Below the pieces are notes generated by a model. It saw only the letters and a list, made by a program, of their open reading frames with translations, had not been told where the DNA came from and made no database searches. A program made the translations under genes and the position numbers. Positions 21,380 through 30,313 of a DNA stretch of 43,463 nt are shown here, one piece after another; the stretch's first letter is position 1; the number at the start of each line of letters is the position of its first letter. Where the stretch lies: positions 1 to 43,463 of IMG/VR virus record IMGVR_UViG_3300032322_001303; one strand, written 5' to 3'. Source of the DNA: a virus.

Positions 21380-24253
21380 TTAAGTATATAGTTCTGCATA
21401 AGCTGCATCAACTGCAGTCTGCAAAGCAGAAATTTCATTTAACGTGTCTTTATAATCTCGCAATGCGTTAACTGCTTGCAGAGAATTTTCTCCATATGTT
21501 GCTTTTGCTTCACGCCATTTATTTCTATTTTCTGTTTTTAAAGCTTCTTGAACCTGTAGCTGTGCCCTTAGATCATTGTATTGTTCTAATATTTCTGCGT
21601 TGGGCGGTCTAGAATCTGCGCTATCTGAATAGGGTAATGCGATTCTACTATCTCCATAAATTTCTGTAGTTGCTGCTTTTATTGATGACCTATCTATTGT
21701 ATCAGTAGCTGCTGTTGGCATTTTAGCTGGATTAGGTCCATTTGAGGCTATAGCTTTGCTTGCACTTTGTAGACTAGCCAACTCATCTGAAGGAACGCTA
21801 GCCACTGTAGAATTTACTAAGCTTTCTGTTGAAATTTGTGTAGGGACAGTTACGCCGGTGTAAGATGAACTTATGTTGTTGCTGATTGCATTATCTCCAC
21901 CGTATAATCCACCTACTACTTCTCCTGTATTTTGTAAATTTTTACTGTTTAGCGCAGTTAAATTTTGTGGAGTTTTAGCTGCAAGTTTCGTGTAGCTATT
22001 TTTAATAGCTCCAAATACAGTTGCCGCTGCACCAACCACTGCAGAACCTATTGCAGCTCCAGTTGCAATTATTGATCCTACCATTGAACCAACTGGGCTA
22101 AGTACTTTTTCAGCCATATTTGCTGCATAATTTCCAGATGATATTGTTGAAGAAATAGCACCATTATTACTTTGACTAGACGGTGTAGGGCTGGATCCTG
22201 ATGCTCCATTAACATAAGAAGCTACGGGGCCTATTCCAAATGCTGCTACTCCATTTACTAATCCTGCAATTTGTGTAGGGCTTTCTTTGCCAGTTATCAC
22301 ACCACTTCCCACCAACTGATCAAATCCGTTATTCATAAGTTGTACTTGAGTAGCCGTTTGAGCATTGCTTGCTTTATTATATGAACTTGCATTTGTTATG
22401 CCATCTTTACCTGTAAATAAATTTGGAGGTAGAGCTTGATCTAATGATTTATTATCTTGTATCAACTTATTAGCTACGCTACTTGAGCCGGGTTTAAGAA
22501 CGCCCGCTTGCTCTAATTGATTTGGTGAATGGGCAAGTTTTCCTAATACGGCAGTTTTGCTACCATTGTTGGTTACTATTCCTCCGCCTGCTAATGCAGC
22601 TTGACCTTTTATTGGATCAGTTCCTGCTGAAACAGCTGCCTGAGACACAACTGTTGACGTAGTGTTTTTATCAAAATTACCCTTTGCTGATGTAGTATTA
22701 GGAACGGTAGCAGCTACTGATGGGGTCGTTACTTTTATTGGAACATTTGAACTTGCAGCGTTTGTAGCTTGCAATGGTGCTGAAGGGGTTGAGGGGAAAT
22801 TGCCACCGGCACTTTCGTCAATCTCTACGTCAACTCCTTTGTTGGCATCTGTCCATGGCGTATGTGTGGGAACACGTGAGTTAACACTGGGTAATTTTGA
22901 TGGTGCTGGCACCCAACCTTGTGTGTCATCAAAGAATGTATCAGAGTGCTGTACTACTGGTATCGGTTTAACTTCTGCTGGTACTGTCGGTGAGCTTCCT
23001 GTATTCAAATTAACTTTACTTCCATTAATGTATGTTACTGAATCACTTTTAAAAGATGAATTACTTTTAGATAAGAAACTCATAGATTGATCAACCTTAA
23101 CAGTATGATTTTTTACTGTTTGTTGACTAAAATTCTCTCCAACCCTTACATTTGTATTTTTATCGCTAGTAACATTAATTTCTTCTGCGTAAATGTTTAA
23201 TTGTTTTTTAGCATTAATGTTTATATTATTGTCAGCATGTAAATTTAAATCACCTTTGGTTCTTACATTAAAACTATTTGTTGCGTATATATCAACTGTT
23301 CCCTCTTTACCTAATTCAATATAACTTTGTCCATTACTATGAATAATAAAAAGAGTTTGTCCATCATCGCTCATGGTGATTTGATGTCCTGATGCACTAC
23401 GCAACCTTATTAAATTGTTCTGTCCAAAAAAATCACCATCATCAAATACTAATGTGTGTCCACCTTTGCGTCCTATTAGTTTTGCTTGGTCAGTTGATGA
23501 TGAATCAATATTTTTAGATATTTCTCCTTCACTAGCACCAGTTACACCTTTGTATATTGGTCTGCCTGGGGTTGAGATTCCAAATACTTGTGATGGGCTT
23601 TCTCTTGTAGAGCTACTTGTAATTGTGCCTCTAACGGAATCTCTGATTAATCCTTGTTGCCAAAGTTGTGCTGCTATAACTTTATGCACTGGTTTAGTTT
23701 TGTCATAAAATGTCGGTGTGTTATATAGTTTATTGTTCTGAACATTCATTTCAACTGTTGGTAAATTTGTAGCGCCACCAAATTTTTCTGATTCAGACTC
23801 ATCCATAAAAACATCGTTTGTAGCCCCGATCGCAGGAACCATATGCGTTATGCCTGGTTGCGGAATACAACCTATATAGTATCCAAAATCTTTTTTTCCG
23901 TATAAGAAAATACAAACGACTTCTGTTCCGATATCAGGAGATGTAGCCCAAAAACCATATGAATGGGGATTTTCTAAAAAACTTCCGAATGAAGAATTGT
24001 TTGTTGTACTAGGTGCGTAATCCCCTGGTAAAAATCCATAAAAGGGTGACAAGTAGCTTACAGTGACCCATGAATTAGAGTCAGTTGGATCTAATGCACC
24101 AAAGTCTGCAATGTAAACTTTTATTCTTCCAGTTCTAATAGTATCAACATTTTGTTTTACGATTCCCTTTACTGCAAAAGGATACGAAATTGATCCTCCC
24201 GGATTAAGCTTATATTGTTCAGTGGTGCCAGAAGTTTTTATTACATTATCCAT
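21380..24253 (-). CDS. gp5: Baseplate central spike gp5 without lysozyme domain
   Basis: This 957-residue protein forms the needle of the baseplate hub. Residues about 25-150 are the OB-fold typical of gp5/VgrG (GIVKQNVDTIRTGRIKVYIA, SYLSPFYGFLPGDYAPS, ATSPDIGTEVVCIFLYGKKD). Residues about 250-420 are the beta-helix region (GHTLVFDDGDF, GHQITMSDDGQTLFIIHSNG, repeated NLNLHADNNININAK-type strands). I see no phage T4-type lysozyme motif between them. The second half is Ser/Thr/Ala/Pro-rich linker, then a module with KTAVLGKLAHSPNQLEQAGVL, ALPPNLFTGKDGI and SPTQIAGLVNGVA that I recall from other phage hub proteins. A hydrophobic glycine/alanine-rich stretch lies at about 715-752. A probable C-terminal coiled coil ends the chain (NAEILEQYNDLRAQLQVQEA). 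The start lies one base after the upstream stop, so translation is probably coupled. Confidence 0.9.
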   Translation of the reverse strand: MDNVIKTSGTTEQYKLNPGGSISYPFAVKGIVKQNVDTIRTGRIKVYIADFGALDPTDSNSWVTVSYLSPFYGFLPGDYAPSTTNNSSFGSFLENPHSYGFWATSPDIGTEVVCIFLYGKKDFGYYIGCIPQPGITHMVPAIGATNDVFMDESESEKFGGATNLPTVEMNVQNNKLYNTPTFYDKTKPVHKVIAAQLWQQGLIRDSVRGTITSSSTRESPSQVFGISTPGRPIYKGVTGASEGEISKNIDSSSTDQAKLIGRKGGHTLVFDDGDFFGQNNLIRLRSASGHQITMSDDGQTLFIIHSNGQSYIELGKEGTVDIYATNSFNVRTKGDLNLHADNNININAKKQLNIYAEEINVTSDKNTNVRVGENFSQQTVKNHTVKVDQSMSFLSKSNSSFKSDSVTYINGSKVNLNTGSSPTVPAEVKPIPVVQHSDTFFDDTQGWVPAPSKLPSVNSRVPTHTPWTDANKGVDVEIDESAGGNFPSTPSAPLQATNAASSNVPIKVTTPSVAATVPNTTSAKGNFDKNTTSTVVSQAAVSAGTDPIKGQAALAGGGIVTNNGSKTAVLGKLAHSPNQLEQAGVLKPGSSSVANKLIQDNKSLDQALPPNLFTGKDGITNASSYNKASNAQTATQVQLMNNGFDQLVGSGVITGKESPTQIAGLVNGVAAFGIGPVASYVNGASGSSPTPSSQSNNGAISSTISSGNYAANMAEKVLSPVGSMVGSIIATGAAIGSAVVGAAATVFGAIKNSYTKLAAKTPQNLTALNSKNLQNTGEVVGGLYGGDNAISNNISSSYTGVTVPTQISTESLVNSTVASVPSDELASLQSASKAIASNGPNPAKMPTAATDTIDRSSIKAATTEIYGDSRIALPYSDSADSRPPNAEILEQYNDLRAQLQVQEALKTENRNKWREAKATYGENSLQAVNALRDYKDTLNEISALQTAVDAAYAELYT

Positions 24254-24254
24254 A

Positions 24255-26627
24255 TTATACTGTTCTACCCTCTTGATTAACTCTTAAAAAATCGCTTACT
24301 AAAGTATCTGATTGTATTGAATCGTCATCTACTACTGTTAGTCCATTAAACGCTGCTTGTTGATTAAATGCGACACTTACATTGCTACCCACGGTTGATG
24401 CAGTAGGTGTTGCACTATTACCTGTAATCGTTGCAATAATAGATTGTTGTGTTTGTTCGTAGGTTGGTGTCTCAGTCGTTTCTTGTGTTTGCGGTGTTTC
24501 ATTATTCGGAGCTTCTTGATTTGCAAAACCATAAGTATTAGTACCTAGTTGTTCAGCTTGATTGGTAGTTGTCTCTCTGCCCTCACTAGTAACTGCAGAT
24601 TTAGGTTTTATATTAGGATCGCTCCATAATACTAAATCTAAATCCTGTGTGAATCTACCTTTACTAAATGAACTAACCACGCTTAATACCATATACACTA
24701 ATCCACTAACTGACTTGTTATCTTTATAGGCATTCTGTGGAATAGATTCTGTATCATAGAATGTGATATTTTTATTAATACTTAATAATCCGGTGCTTAT
24801 ATTATAATCAGTTCCTTCATAAAAATTTATTTCAATAAAAATTTGTCCTCCAACTGGGTTAATAGCTAAGTTGTTAGTATAAGCCGCTTCTCTAGGAGTA
24901 CTTGCATTGCTTGCAGTGCCAATTGAAGTCATCAAGTAATCTGGGTCTCCCATTATTTGTAATTTAGCTTTTATTTGATCTCCTGGGCTATACAAATTAG
25001 TTTTAATGCTTCCAACAGGAATTCCACCCTTAGAAGCTTTATTTTCCATAGAAATGTTTTTTGCACCTGGTACAACAGGAGTGTTTGCTAATCCATCGTT
25101 TGTTTGTTGTTTTTGATCATCAGACCCACCAGGTAAAAAATAAAGTGCGCTATATGATGTTTCAAAATTTAAGACTTCCGTGTTATTACCTGTAAAATAG
25201 TAATCATAAATTTTATAAGGACCATAATAATCCGTTTTGTTGGCAGGGTCAACAAATACTGATTTTAAATAAGGAACCTTATAAGGAGCTATATTATATG
25301 TTATATCAAATACATAATCATTTCTTAGTGAATCGTATCCTACAGGTTTAACTACTGGATTTATAGAATACCAATCTAATTTACTTGCTCCTTTATTACC
25401 TTGTTTTGGTTTATCATCAAGTACACCATCTTCTGTATAAACTGTGTCTAATGCTTTATATACATATTCGCTTTGCAAAATTGTATTGTCAATAAATTTT
25501 GTCAATGTTATTCCGCCTGCAACAGCTAGTGTTCTAGTATTTGGATTGTATGATAAATTTTTTCTACTGTCTTTACCACTTATTTTACTACTGTTAGTTG
25601 GGGTGCCCATAACAGCTTTCTCTTTATCATACCTATCTTCTGATGTGAGTCTAGCAAATTTAATGGTGTCAGCAATAACGATATTATATTTGTTAGCGTA
25701 TTTGGCTTGTCCGTTACTAACTAATTGTTGCTCACGCTGATTCAAAAGCTGTACTATACCCTTTGCGTTTGGATTATCTGCTTCTGCCTCATTACCAATT
25801 AAAACTTCACCTACTGTTGTACCTGAAACTTCCCTATCTTCAGGTATCATATTTCTTTTGACACCGTATGCCTCTTGGATAGACAACACCGCAGCTTTTA
25901 CAGTGTAAACTGTACTCTTGCCATCTAAACGAAATGAAAAGTCAGTTATAGTAAGTGGGAAAAAACTTACATTGCTTCCAAAATTAGAACCAATTCCTCC
26001 AGAATCTTTGTTAGAATAGCGGCCTGTTTCTACACCCCCAATACGCTCTAGTACTTTTTCACCTGCATCATTGTATCCCGTAAAACTAACTGCTAATACG
26101 TAGAATTGTTTGACCCCATCTTTATTATCTCTAATGCCTGGCAAACTGCTGTTTAATGCAGTCTCAAGCGCACGTTGTTTCAACACGCTAGTAAAGCTGA
26201 ACCCCATTGGTTCATATATTTTAAATTCAAAGTTAATAGAATTAGTTGGAGCCTCCATTGATTTTGGATTACAAAATGTTTTAAAAGTTAAATCATCTAT
26301 AAAATATTCTGCATTTTCATTTATCCTTGGAGCATCTCCTTCCTGTGGGCTTCCACCTGATTCTGCAACAGTGTAAAAGCCTTCTTGGTTACCAATGTAT
26401 GTCATACCAGATTCTATAAATCTAATATATGCTTCTGCAGTTACCATATAGAGAGTCAATTTGTAGGTGAAGGAAGCATACTGACCTAAGGGATTACTTG
26501 GTCTACCTTTATAAAGAGCAACTAAATAATCGCTGTCAGTTTCACCAGTAACTTCGATGGGTCTAGTACCAACTGTTTCACCTGTTGGTGCGTACCCATC
26601 ATCTTGTGCTTGATTTTGATCTGCCAT
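24255..26627 (-). CDS. Baseplate hub candidate directly upstream of gp5 (gp27-position)
   Basis: A 790-residue protein whose gene ends one base before gp5. It begins with an acidic leader, then SDYLVALYKGRPSNPLGQYA, FTYKLTLYMVTAEAYIRFIE and IYEPMGFSFTSVLKQRALET. A second part around residues 370-640 contains LAVAGGITLTKFIDNTILQS, YVFDITYNIAPYKVPYLKSV and YDYYFTGNNTEVLNFETSYS. The C-terminal 150 residues are Gln/Thr/Asn-rich and probably disordered. Similar proteins in marine T4-like phages are usually called structural. Its position next to gp5 fits the role of gp27, which forms the hub cylinder holding the spike, but I cannot show homology by eye. No enzyme motif is seen. Confidence 0.75.
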   Translation of the reverse strand: MADQNQAQDDGYAPTGETVGTRPIEVTGETDSDYLVALYKGRPSNPLGQYASFTYKLTLYMVTAEAYIRFIESGMTYIGNQEGFYTVAESGGSPQEGDAPRINENAEYFIDDLTFKTFCNPKSMEAPTNSINFEFKIYEPMGFSFTSVLKQRALETALNSSLPGIRDNKDGVKQFYVLAVSFTGYNDAGEKVLERIGGVETGRYSNKDSGGIGSNFGSNVSFFPLTITDFSFRLDGKSTVYTVKAAVLSIQEAYGVKRNMIPEDREVSGTTVGEVLIGNEAEADNPNAKGIVQLLNQREQQLVSNGQAKYANKYNIVIADTIKFARLTSEDRYDKEKAVMGTPTNSSKISGKDSRKNLSYNPNTRTLAVAGGITLTKFIDNTILQSEYVYKALDTVYTEDGVLDDKPKQGNKGASKLDWYSINPVVKPVGYDSLRNDYVFDITYNIAPYKVPYLKSVFVDPANKTDYYGPYKIYDYYFTGNNTEVLNFETSYSALYFLPGGSDDQKQQTNDGLANTPVVPGAKNISMENKASKGGIPVGSIKTNLYSPGDQIKAKLQIMGDPDYLMTSIGTASNASTPREAAYTNNLAINPVGGQIFIEINFYEGTDYNISTGLLSINKNITFYDTESIPQNAYKDNKSVSGLVYMVLSVVSSFSKGRFTQDLDLVLWSDPNIKPKSAVTSEGRETTTNQAEQLGTNTYGFANQEAPNNETPQTQETTETPTYEQTQQSIIATITGNSATPTASTVGSNVSVAFNQQAAFNGLTVVDDDSIQSDTLVSDFLRVNQEGRTV

Positions 26628-26628
26628 G

Positions 26629-26928
26629 TTATATACCGTACGCTGCTGTTAATGTTTCTTGCTGAGGTAAATAAATTCCTACTCCAGTTACGAAATCAAA
26701 AAGTGGATCTTGCAGTCTATTAGGATTGCGTTGAGCAAATACCCACCAAAGAGATGGGTTGCCATATAAGTCGTAGGCTAACAAATCAGGGCGTAAATTA
26801 TAAGTAGGAGTTATTTCCCAATAAATGTCACCTGCTTTTTTAGGTAGTGGTCTATCTACCATAATATCTAAAAATTGATTGTTAACTAGGCTTGTCAAGT
26901 AATAAGGGCTTGTTGTTGGATATAACAT
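26629..26928 (-). CDS. gp53: Baseplate wedge subunit gp53
   Basis: The 99-residue protein has the gp53 core: YLTSLVNNQFLDIMVDRPLP, then PTYNLRPDLLAYDLYGNPSL, WWVFAQRNPNRLQDPLFDF and a terminal GVGIYLPQ segment that resembles the LysM-like end of gp53. The start chosen is the ATG at 26926-26928, overlapping the upstream stop as TAATG, with GGAGG nine bases before it. A TTG two codons upstream would leave only three bases to the GGAGG and is less likely. gp53 clamps wedge arms to gp6 and gp25 in T4, and all three are in this block. Confidence 0.9.
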   Translation of the reverse strand: MLYPTTSPYYLTSLVNNQFLDIMVDRPLPKKAGDIYWEITPTYNLRPDLLAYDLYGNPSLWWVFAQRNPNRLQDPLFDFVTGVGIYLPQQETLTAAYGI

Positions 26929-28229
26929 TACCAAATTCCTCCTCTATTTGATCTATAAGTTCCAACAGATAATCTACCAGTAGCATATTCTTTTACACTA
27001 AAGTCGTTAGCCATTGCTGATCTAGAAATTATTGGTATGCACCCAAGACTAATTTGTATCTTTGTTGGCACATAGGTTGGATCAGATACATCACCCCTTT
27101 GAAATTCAGGTCTCGTTGATTTTGCTCCAGGTGATAGTCCCGCATTTTTAAGTCTAAAAAATGATGATAATAGTGTACCTATTGAAGAACCACCTGATAT
27201 ATTTTTTGGTATATTAGTTTGACCTTCAATGTTTTGTCCTCCAGTATTACTAATTACGCCAGCCTTTATGTAATCAACATCATTAGGTAATGAGTATGAA
27301 AATGAAGTTATAGCAACTGGATGATAATTAAATTGATATCTACCAAACCCTGAAAGATAACATAATGGGGGCGGTGTGCCTCTTATAGGATCCTCATCTC
27401 TACCATAAAACATTTTTGTTACAGATTTGAAAAAGTGTATTACTGCAAGCAAGTAATTTGCCTCATGCGTATCTTGAGCAGTGAAGTCTCCTGTAATGTT
27501 TATATCCCCCACATTACTATTTTTATATTGGTAAATTCTATAATTTGTATGTGCTAAATCTGTTGGTTCGTAATTTGCATTGTAAGAGACTGCTACCTGT
27601 GGCACATAGGGGAATATAACACCCTGTGTCGTTTGTAATGGATTTAAAATATGTGCTGCATCTCGGGCGTCAGGATCGTTGTACAGGTAATTTGATCCAG
27701 GTGCAAGACTTATCCTAAATCTCCAGTCTTGCGTAGCTAAAAACTGTGCCTGATCTCTATTAACGCCCTGTTCTTGTGTAGTTATAAGCCCACCAAGGTT
27801 TACTCCAGCTGCTGGTTGATCTAATGGTGCTGGATTAAGATTTAATGGTCTAGCAAATTCGTTGACTGGTTCTGTATTAGGATTAATATTAGCACTTGAA
27901 CTAACTCCGTTTGGTAAATCACTTAAATTAGATTCTCCCAAATTAAGAGGACGATTAAATTCCGAAGTAACAGTTTGTTGTGGGGACGGTACAGGAAAAT
28001 TTGCTGCTGTAACAAGCGTTCCGGACGGCGCAAATAACGTAGTATTCACATTACTAGGAGTCGGATTTTGAATCAAAAACCCAATAGGAGACGATTGGTA
28101 GTACCCCTGTTCTAAAGCCGAAATTCCAGCTTGGTTAAACAGTTGTGCTTGACTTAAATTAGGACTAGCCTGACGTAACTCGTTGTAGGCCTGAGCTTTA
28201 TCAGCATCAAATCCATTGACAAATGCCAT
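26928..28229 (-). CDS. Tail tube cap/initiator-like baseplate protein (gp48/gp54-type)
   Basis: This 433-residue protein opens the minus-strand tail block. The first 150 residues are low-complexity linker rich in Pro, Asn and Leu. The conserved core follows: DWRFRISLAPGSNYLYNDPD, GVIFPYVPQVAVSYNANYEP, DLAHTNYRIYQYKNSNVGDI, ITGDFTAQDTHEANYLLAVI, HFFKSVTKMFYGRDEDP and PPPLCYLSGFGRYQFNYHPV. From memory this core belongs to the tube-like proteins annotated gp48 or gp54 in cyanophage-type phages, which sit between hub and tail tube. I cannot choose between the two names. An AGAGGAAA ribosome site and a GATAAATA late box precede the start. The stop overlaps the gp53 start. Confidence 0.78.
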   Translation of the reverse strand: MAFVNGFDADKAQAYNELRQASPNLSQAQLFNQAGISALEQGYYQSSPIGFLIQNPTPSNVNTTLFAPSGTLVTAANFPVPSPQQTVTSEFNRPLNLGESNLSDLPNGVSSSANINPNTEPVNEFARPLNLNPAPLDQPAAGVNLGGLITTQEQGVNRDQAQFLATQDWRFRISLAPGSNYLYNDPDARDAAHILNPLQTTQGVIFPYVPQVAVSYNANYEPTDLAHTNYRIYQYKNSNVGDINITGDFTAQDTHEANYLLAVIHFFKSVTKMFYGRDEDPIRGTPPPLCYLSGFGRYQFNYHPVAITSFSYSLPNDVDYIKAGVISNTGGQNIEGQTNIPKNISGGSSIGTLLSSFFRLKNAGLSPGAKSTRPEFQRGDVSDPTYVPTKIQISLGCIPIISRSAMANDFSVKEYATGRLSVGTYRSNRGGIW

Positions 28230-28250
28230 ATATTTTTCCTCTTATTTTAA

Positions 28251-28258
28251 TATTTATC
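28251..28258 (-). promoter_or_regulatory. Late-type promoter box GATAAATA for the tail block
   Basis: The minus strand reads GCGATAAATATTAAAATAAG about 22 bases before the first gene of the tail block. It is identical over ten bases (GATAAATATT) to the gp6 box. It probably drives the long minus-strand late transcript. Confidence 0.65.
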
Positions 28259-28300
28259 GCTAAATAATATGACGTTTTTTACCTTTTCTTTTGAAAAGGC

Positions 28301-28330
28301 TTGCATTTCCCCCATCTTCACTGTTACAAT
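28301..28330 (+). promoter_or_regulatory. Sigma70-like promoter for the gp55 gene
   Basis: TTGCAT at 28301-28306 and TACAAT at 28325-28330 are separated by 18 bases, close to the bacterial vegetative consensus. Transcription would start near 28337, about 19 bases before the gp55 ATG. It is divergent from the late box of the tail block in the same 126-base gap, which fits early or middle expression on one side and late on the other. Confidence 0.6.
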
Positions 28331-28355
28331 AGTAGCAACTTAACCCAACTAACTT

Positions 28356-29252
28356 ATGACAATAACACCAAAAAAGCCAGTAAATTACTTAAACAATAAA
28401 GACATTCTCAAAGAAATACATGCTAGTAAAAACACATATTGCACATATTTGGATAAAAATACTGATCACAGGTATGATTTTATCGTAGATATGCCACATG
28501 CTAGTATTGAAGAAAGTCTAAAATATGCACTAAAACCTAAAATTATAAAAGAAGCAAAAGAAACTAGAGCAGCTAGACTTAGCATAGAAACTGGGGAAAC
28601 AGTAAATCCAAAAAAGATTCCTAATTCCGATCTAGTGTTTAGAGTTATGACATGGGATCATGTGCCAGTTGCCCCAAAACAGCCTAGAAAAGTTGAAAAG
28701 AAAAAATCAGCAAAAGATATTTTTGAGTTTGAAGATACGGCTGAGGACATACTAAGTGAACTAGAAGATCCTTCATCAAAGGATGAAGTAGACGATATGG
28801 TTCATGTACGTGTAAATTTCCCACCATTTCAACATTTTCGTATGGATGAAAATAAGACATTTCATTGCATAGGAAAAAGTCATTGGGAAGGGGATTTAAA
28901 AACAGGGTCTTTCAACAAAGACCACGGCAATATCACAAATAAATTAGCACGTATGTACATCATGCTCTGTGAAAAATACGCAATGAAATTTAATTGGCGT
29001 GGATACACTTACAATGATGAGATGCGCAATAGTGCCATTCTTCAGTTGACATATGTTGGGTTACGGTTTAATGAAGCCAAATCAGCAAATCCTTTTGCGT
29101 ATTACACAGCCGCAATAACTAATAGCTTCTGTAGAGTGTTGAACTCTGAAAAGCGCAATCAAAACATTCGTGATGATATATTAGAAATTAATGGGTTAAA
29201 CCCAAGTTGGAGTAGATTAAGCAGTGCAGGATTCTCTACTTACGAAGAATAA
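28356..29252 (+). CDS. gp55: Late transcription sigma factor, gp55-like, with long insertion
   Basis: gp55 directs host RNA polymerase to T4 late promoters. The N-terminus NYLNNKDILKEI resembles NYVNNKELLQAI of T4 gp55. The C-terminal third (residues about 195-285) matches the sigma region 2-like part: NKLARMYIMLCEKYAMKFNW, RGYTYNDEMRNSAILQ, FNEAKSANPFAYYTAAITNS and FCRVLNSEKRN. Between them lie about 170 residues absent from T4 gp55 (185 residues in total), including a Lys/Pro-rich stretch, an acidic DIFEFEDTAEDILSEL helix and an aromatic VNFPPFQHFRMDENKTFHCI segment. I do not see the terminal clamp-binding SLDFLYE motif of T4. No clear Shine-Dalgarno precedes the ATG. The order 55-47-46 is as in T4. 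Confidence 0.82.
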   Translation: MTITPKKPVNYLNNKDILKEIHASKNTYCTYLDKNTDHRYDFIVDMPHASIEESLKYALKPKIIKEAKETRAARLSIETGETVNPKKIPNSDLVFRVMTWDHVPVAPKQPRKVEKKKSAKDIFEFEDTAEDILSELEDPSSKDEVDDMVHVRVNFPPFQHFRMDENKTFHCIGKSHWEGDLKTGSFNKDHGNITNKLARMYIMLCEKYAMKFNWRGYTYNDEMRNSAILQLTYVGLRFNEAKSANPFAYYTAAITNSFCRVLNSEKRNQNIRDDILEINGLNPSWSRLSSAGFSTYEE

Positions 29253-29261
29253 CCGTTTGCA

Positions 29262-29290
29262 TTGTTTATCGTTTTATTAGTTGTTATAAT
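29262..29290 (+). promoter_or_regulatory. Sigma70-like promoter abutting the gp47 start
   Basis: TTGTTT at 29262-29267 and a perfect TATAAT at 29285-29290 are 17 bases apart. The gp47 ATG begins seven bases after the TATAAT, exactly where transcription would be expected to start. No Shine-Dalgarno lies between them, so the transcript may be leaderless. Confidence 0.6.
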
Positions 29291-29296
29291 GATTAC

Positions 29297-30313
29297 ATGA
29301 CAAAATTATTTAACAAGGCAGCGGTATTTACGGATATACATTTTGGATTAAAGAGTAACAGTCTGCAGCACAATCAAGACTGTGAAAAGTTCGTAGATTG
29401 GTTTATCTCTCAAGCAAAGAAAGAAGGGTGTGAGACTTGTTTCTTCTTGGGAGATTACAACCATCATCGTGCAAGCATTAACATCCATACCATGCAATAT
29501 GGTCTTAGAGCATTGGAGAAATTAAATGACAACTTTGATAGGGTCTTTTTTATTCCTGGTAACCACGATCTTTATTACAGGGATCGTAGGGATATTCATA
29601 GTGTTGAGTGGGCTAAACATTTACCGAATGTTGAAATAGTAAATGACTGGTTCATTACTAAGGATGTAGTAATTGCTCCTTGGCTTGTGCAGGAAGATTG
29701 GAAACGATTACAAAAGTTAGGTGGCAAATATTTGTTCGGTCATTTTGAGCTTCCAAAGTTCTATATGAATGCTATGGTTGAGATGCCTGATCATGGTGAA
29801 TTAAATGATGCACACATGCATGGCTTTGAAAAAGTTTTCACAGGACATTTTCATAAACGTCAAGCACGTAATAATGTATGGTATATAGGCAATGCCTTTC
29901 CACATAACTATGCAGACGCAGGAGATGACGCACGTGGTATGATGATACTTGAGTATGGCGGTGAGCCTGAGTTTCATAGTTGGCCAGATCAACCACGTTA
30001 TCGTGTCTATAAACTAAGTGAAATATTAGAAAATCCTGCAGGATTACTATTGAAAGATTCTCATATAAGAGTTCATTTAGATATAGATATAAGTTACGAA
30101 GAAGCTAATTTTATTCGTGAAACGTTAATCCCACAACATGGATTGCGTGAAATGGCACTGATACCAATGAAGGTTGATCAATTAAACAATGACGCAGCTA
30201 TTGGTGAATTAAAGTTTGAATCAGTTGATCAGATTGTGTTGGATCAAATTAGTGCAATTGAAAGTGACTTTTATGATAAAAAGTTATTGTTGGACATTTA
30301 TAGAAATATATGA
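29297..30313 (+). CDS. gp47: Recombination endonuclease subunit gp47 (SbcD/Mre11-like)
   Basis: The 338-residue protein is a calcineurin-type metallophosphoesterase. All metal-binding motifs are present in order: DIHFG (Asp13, His15), FLGDYNHHR, IPGNHDLYY, LFGHFELP and FTGHFHKRQ. With gp46 it forms the Mre11/Rad50-type nuclease that resects double-strand ends for recombination-dependent replication in T4, and its length is close to T4 gp47 (339). Its TGA overlaps the gp46 ATG as ATGA, so the two subunits are probably translationally coupled. A TATAAT box seven bases before the ATG and the lack of a ribosome site make a leaderless transcript likely. Confidence 0.95.
   Translation: MTKLFNKAAVFTDIHFGLKSNSLQHNQDCEKFVDWFISQAKKEGCETCFFLGDYNHHRASINIHTMQYGLRALEKLNDNFDRVFFIPGNHDLYYRDRRDIHSVEWAKHLPNVEIVNDWFITKDVVIAPWLVQEDWKRLQKLGGKYLFGHFELPKFYMNAMVEMPDHGELNDAHMHGFEKVFTGHFHKRQARNNVWYIGNAFPHNYADAGDDARGMMILEYGGEPEFHSWPDQPRYRVYKLSEILENPAGLLLKDSHIRVHLDIDISYEEANFIRETLIPQHGLREMALIPMKVDQLNNDAAIGELKFESVDQIVLDQISAIESDFYDKKLLLDIYRNI

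Noticed and set aside
22662-23090. Plus-strand open frame of 142 codons inside gp5
   Set aside because: It lies antisense to a well-supported gene and has no ribosome site or family resemblance; it arises from the biased composition of the linker region.
21380-24253. Lysozyme domain within gp5
   Set aside because: Only about 100 residues separate the OB fold from the beta-helix and no lysozyme Glu-Asp-Thr motif is seen; a remote fold cannot be excluded by eye.
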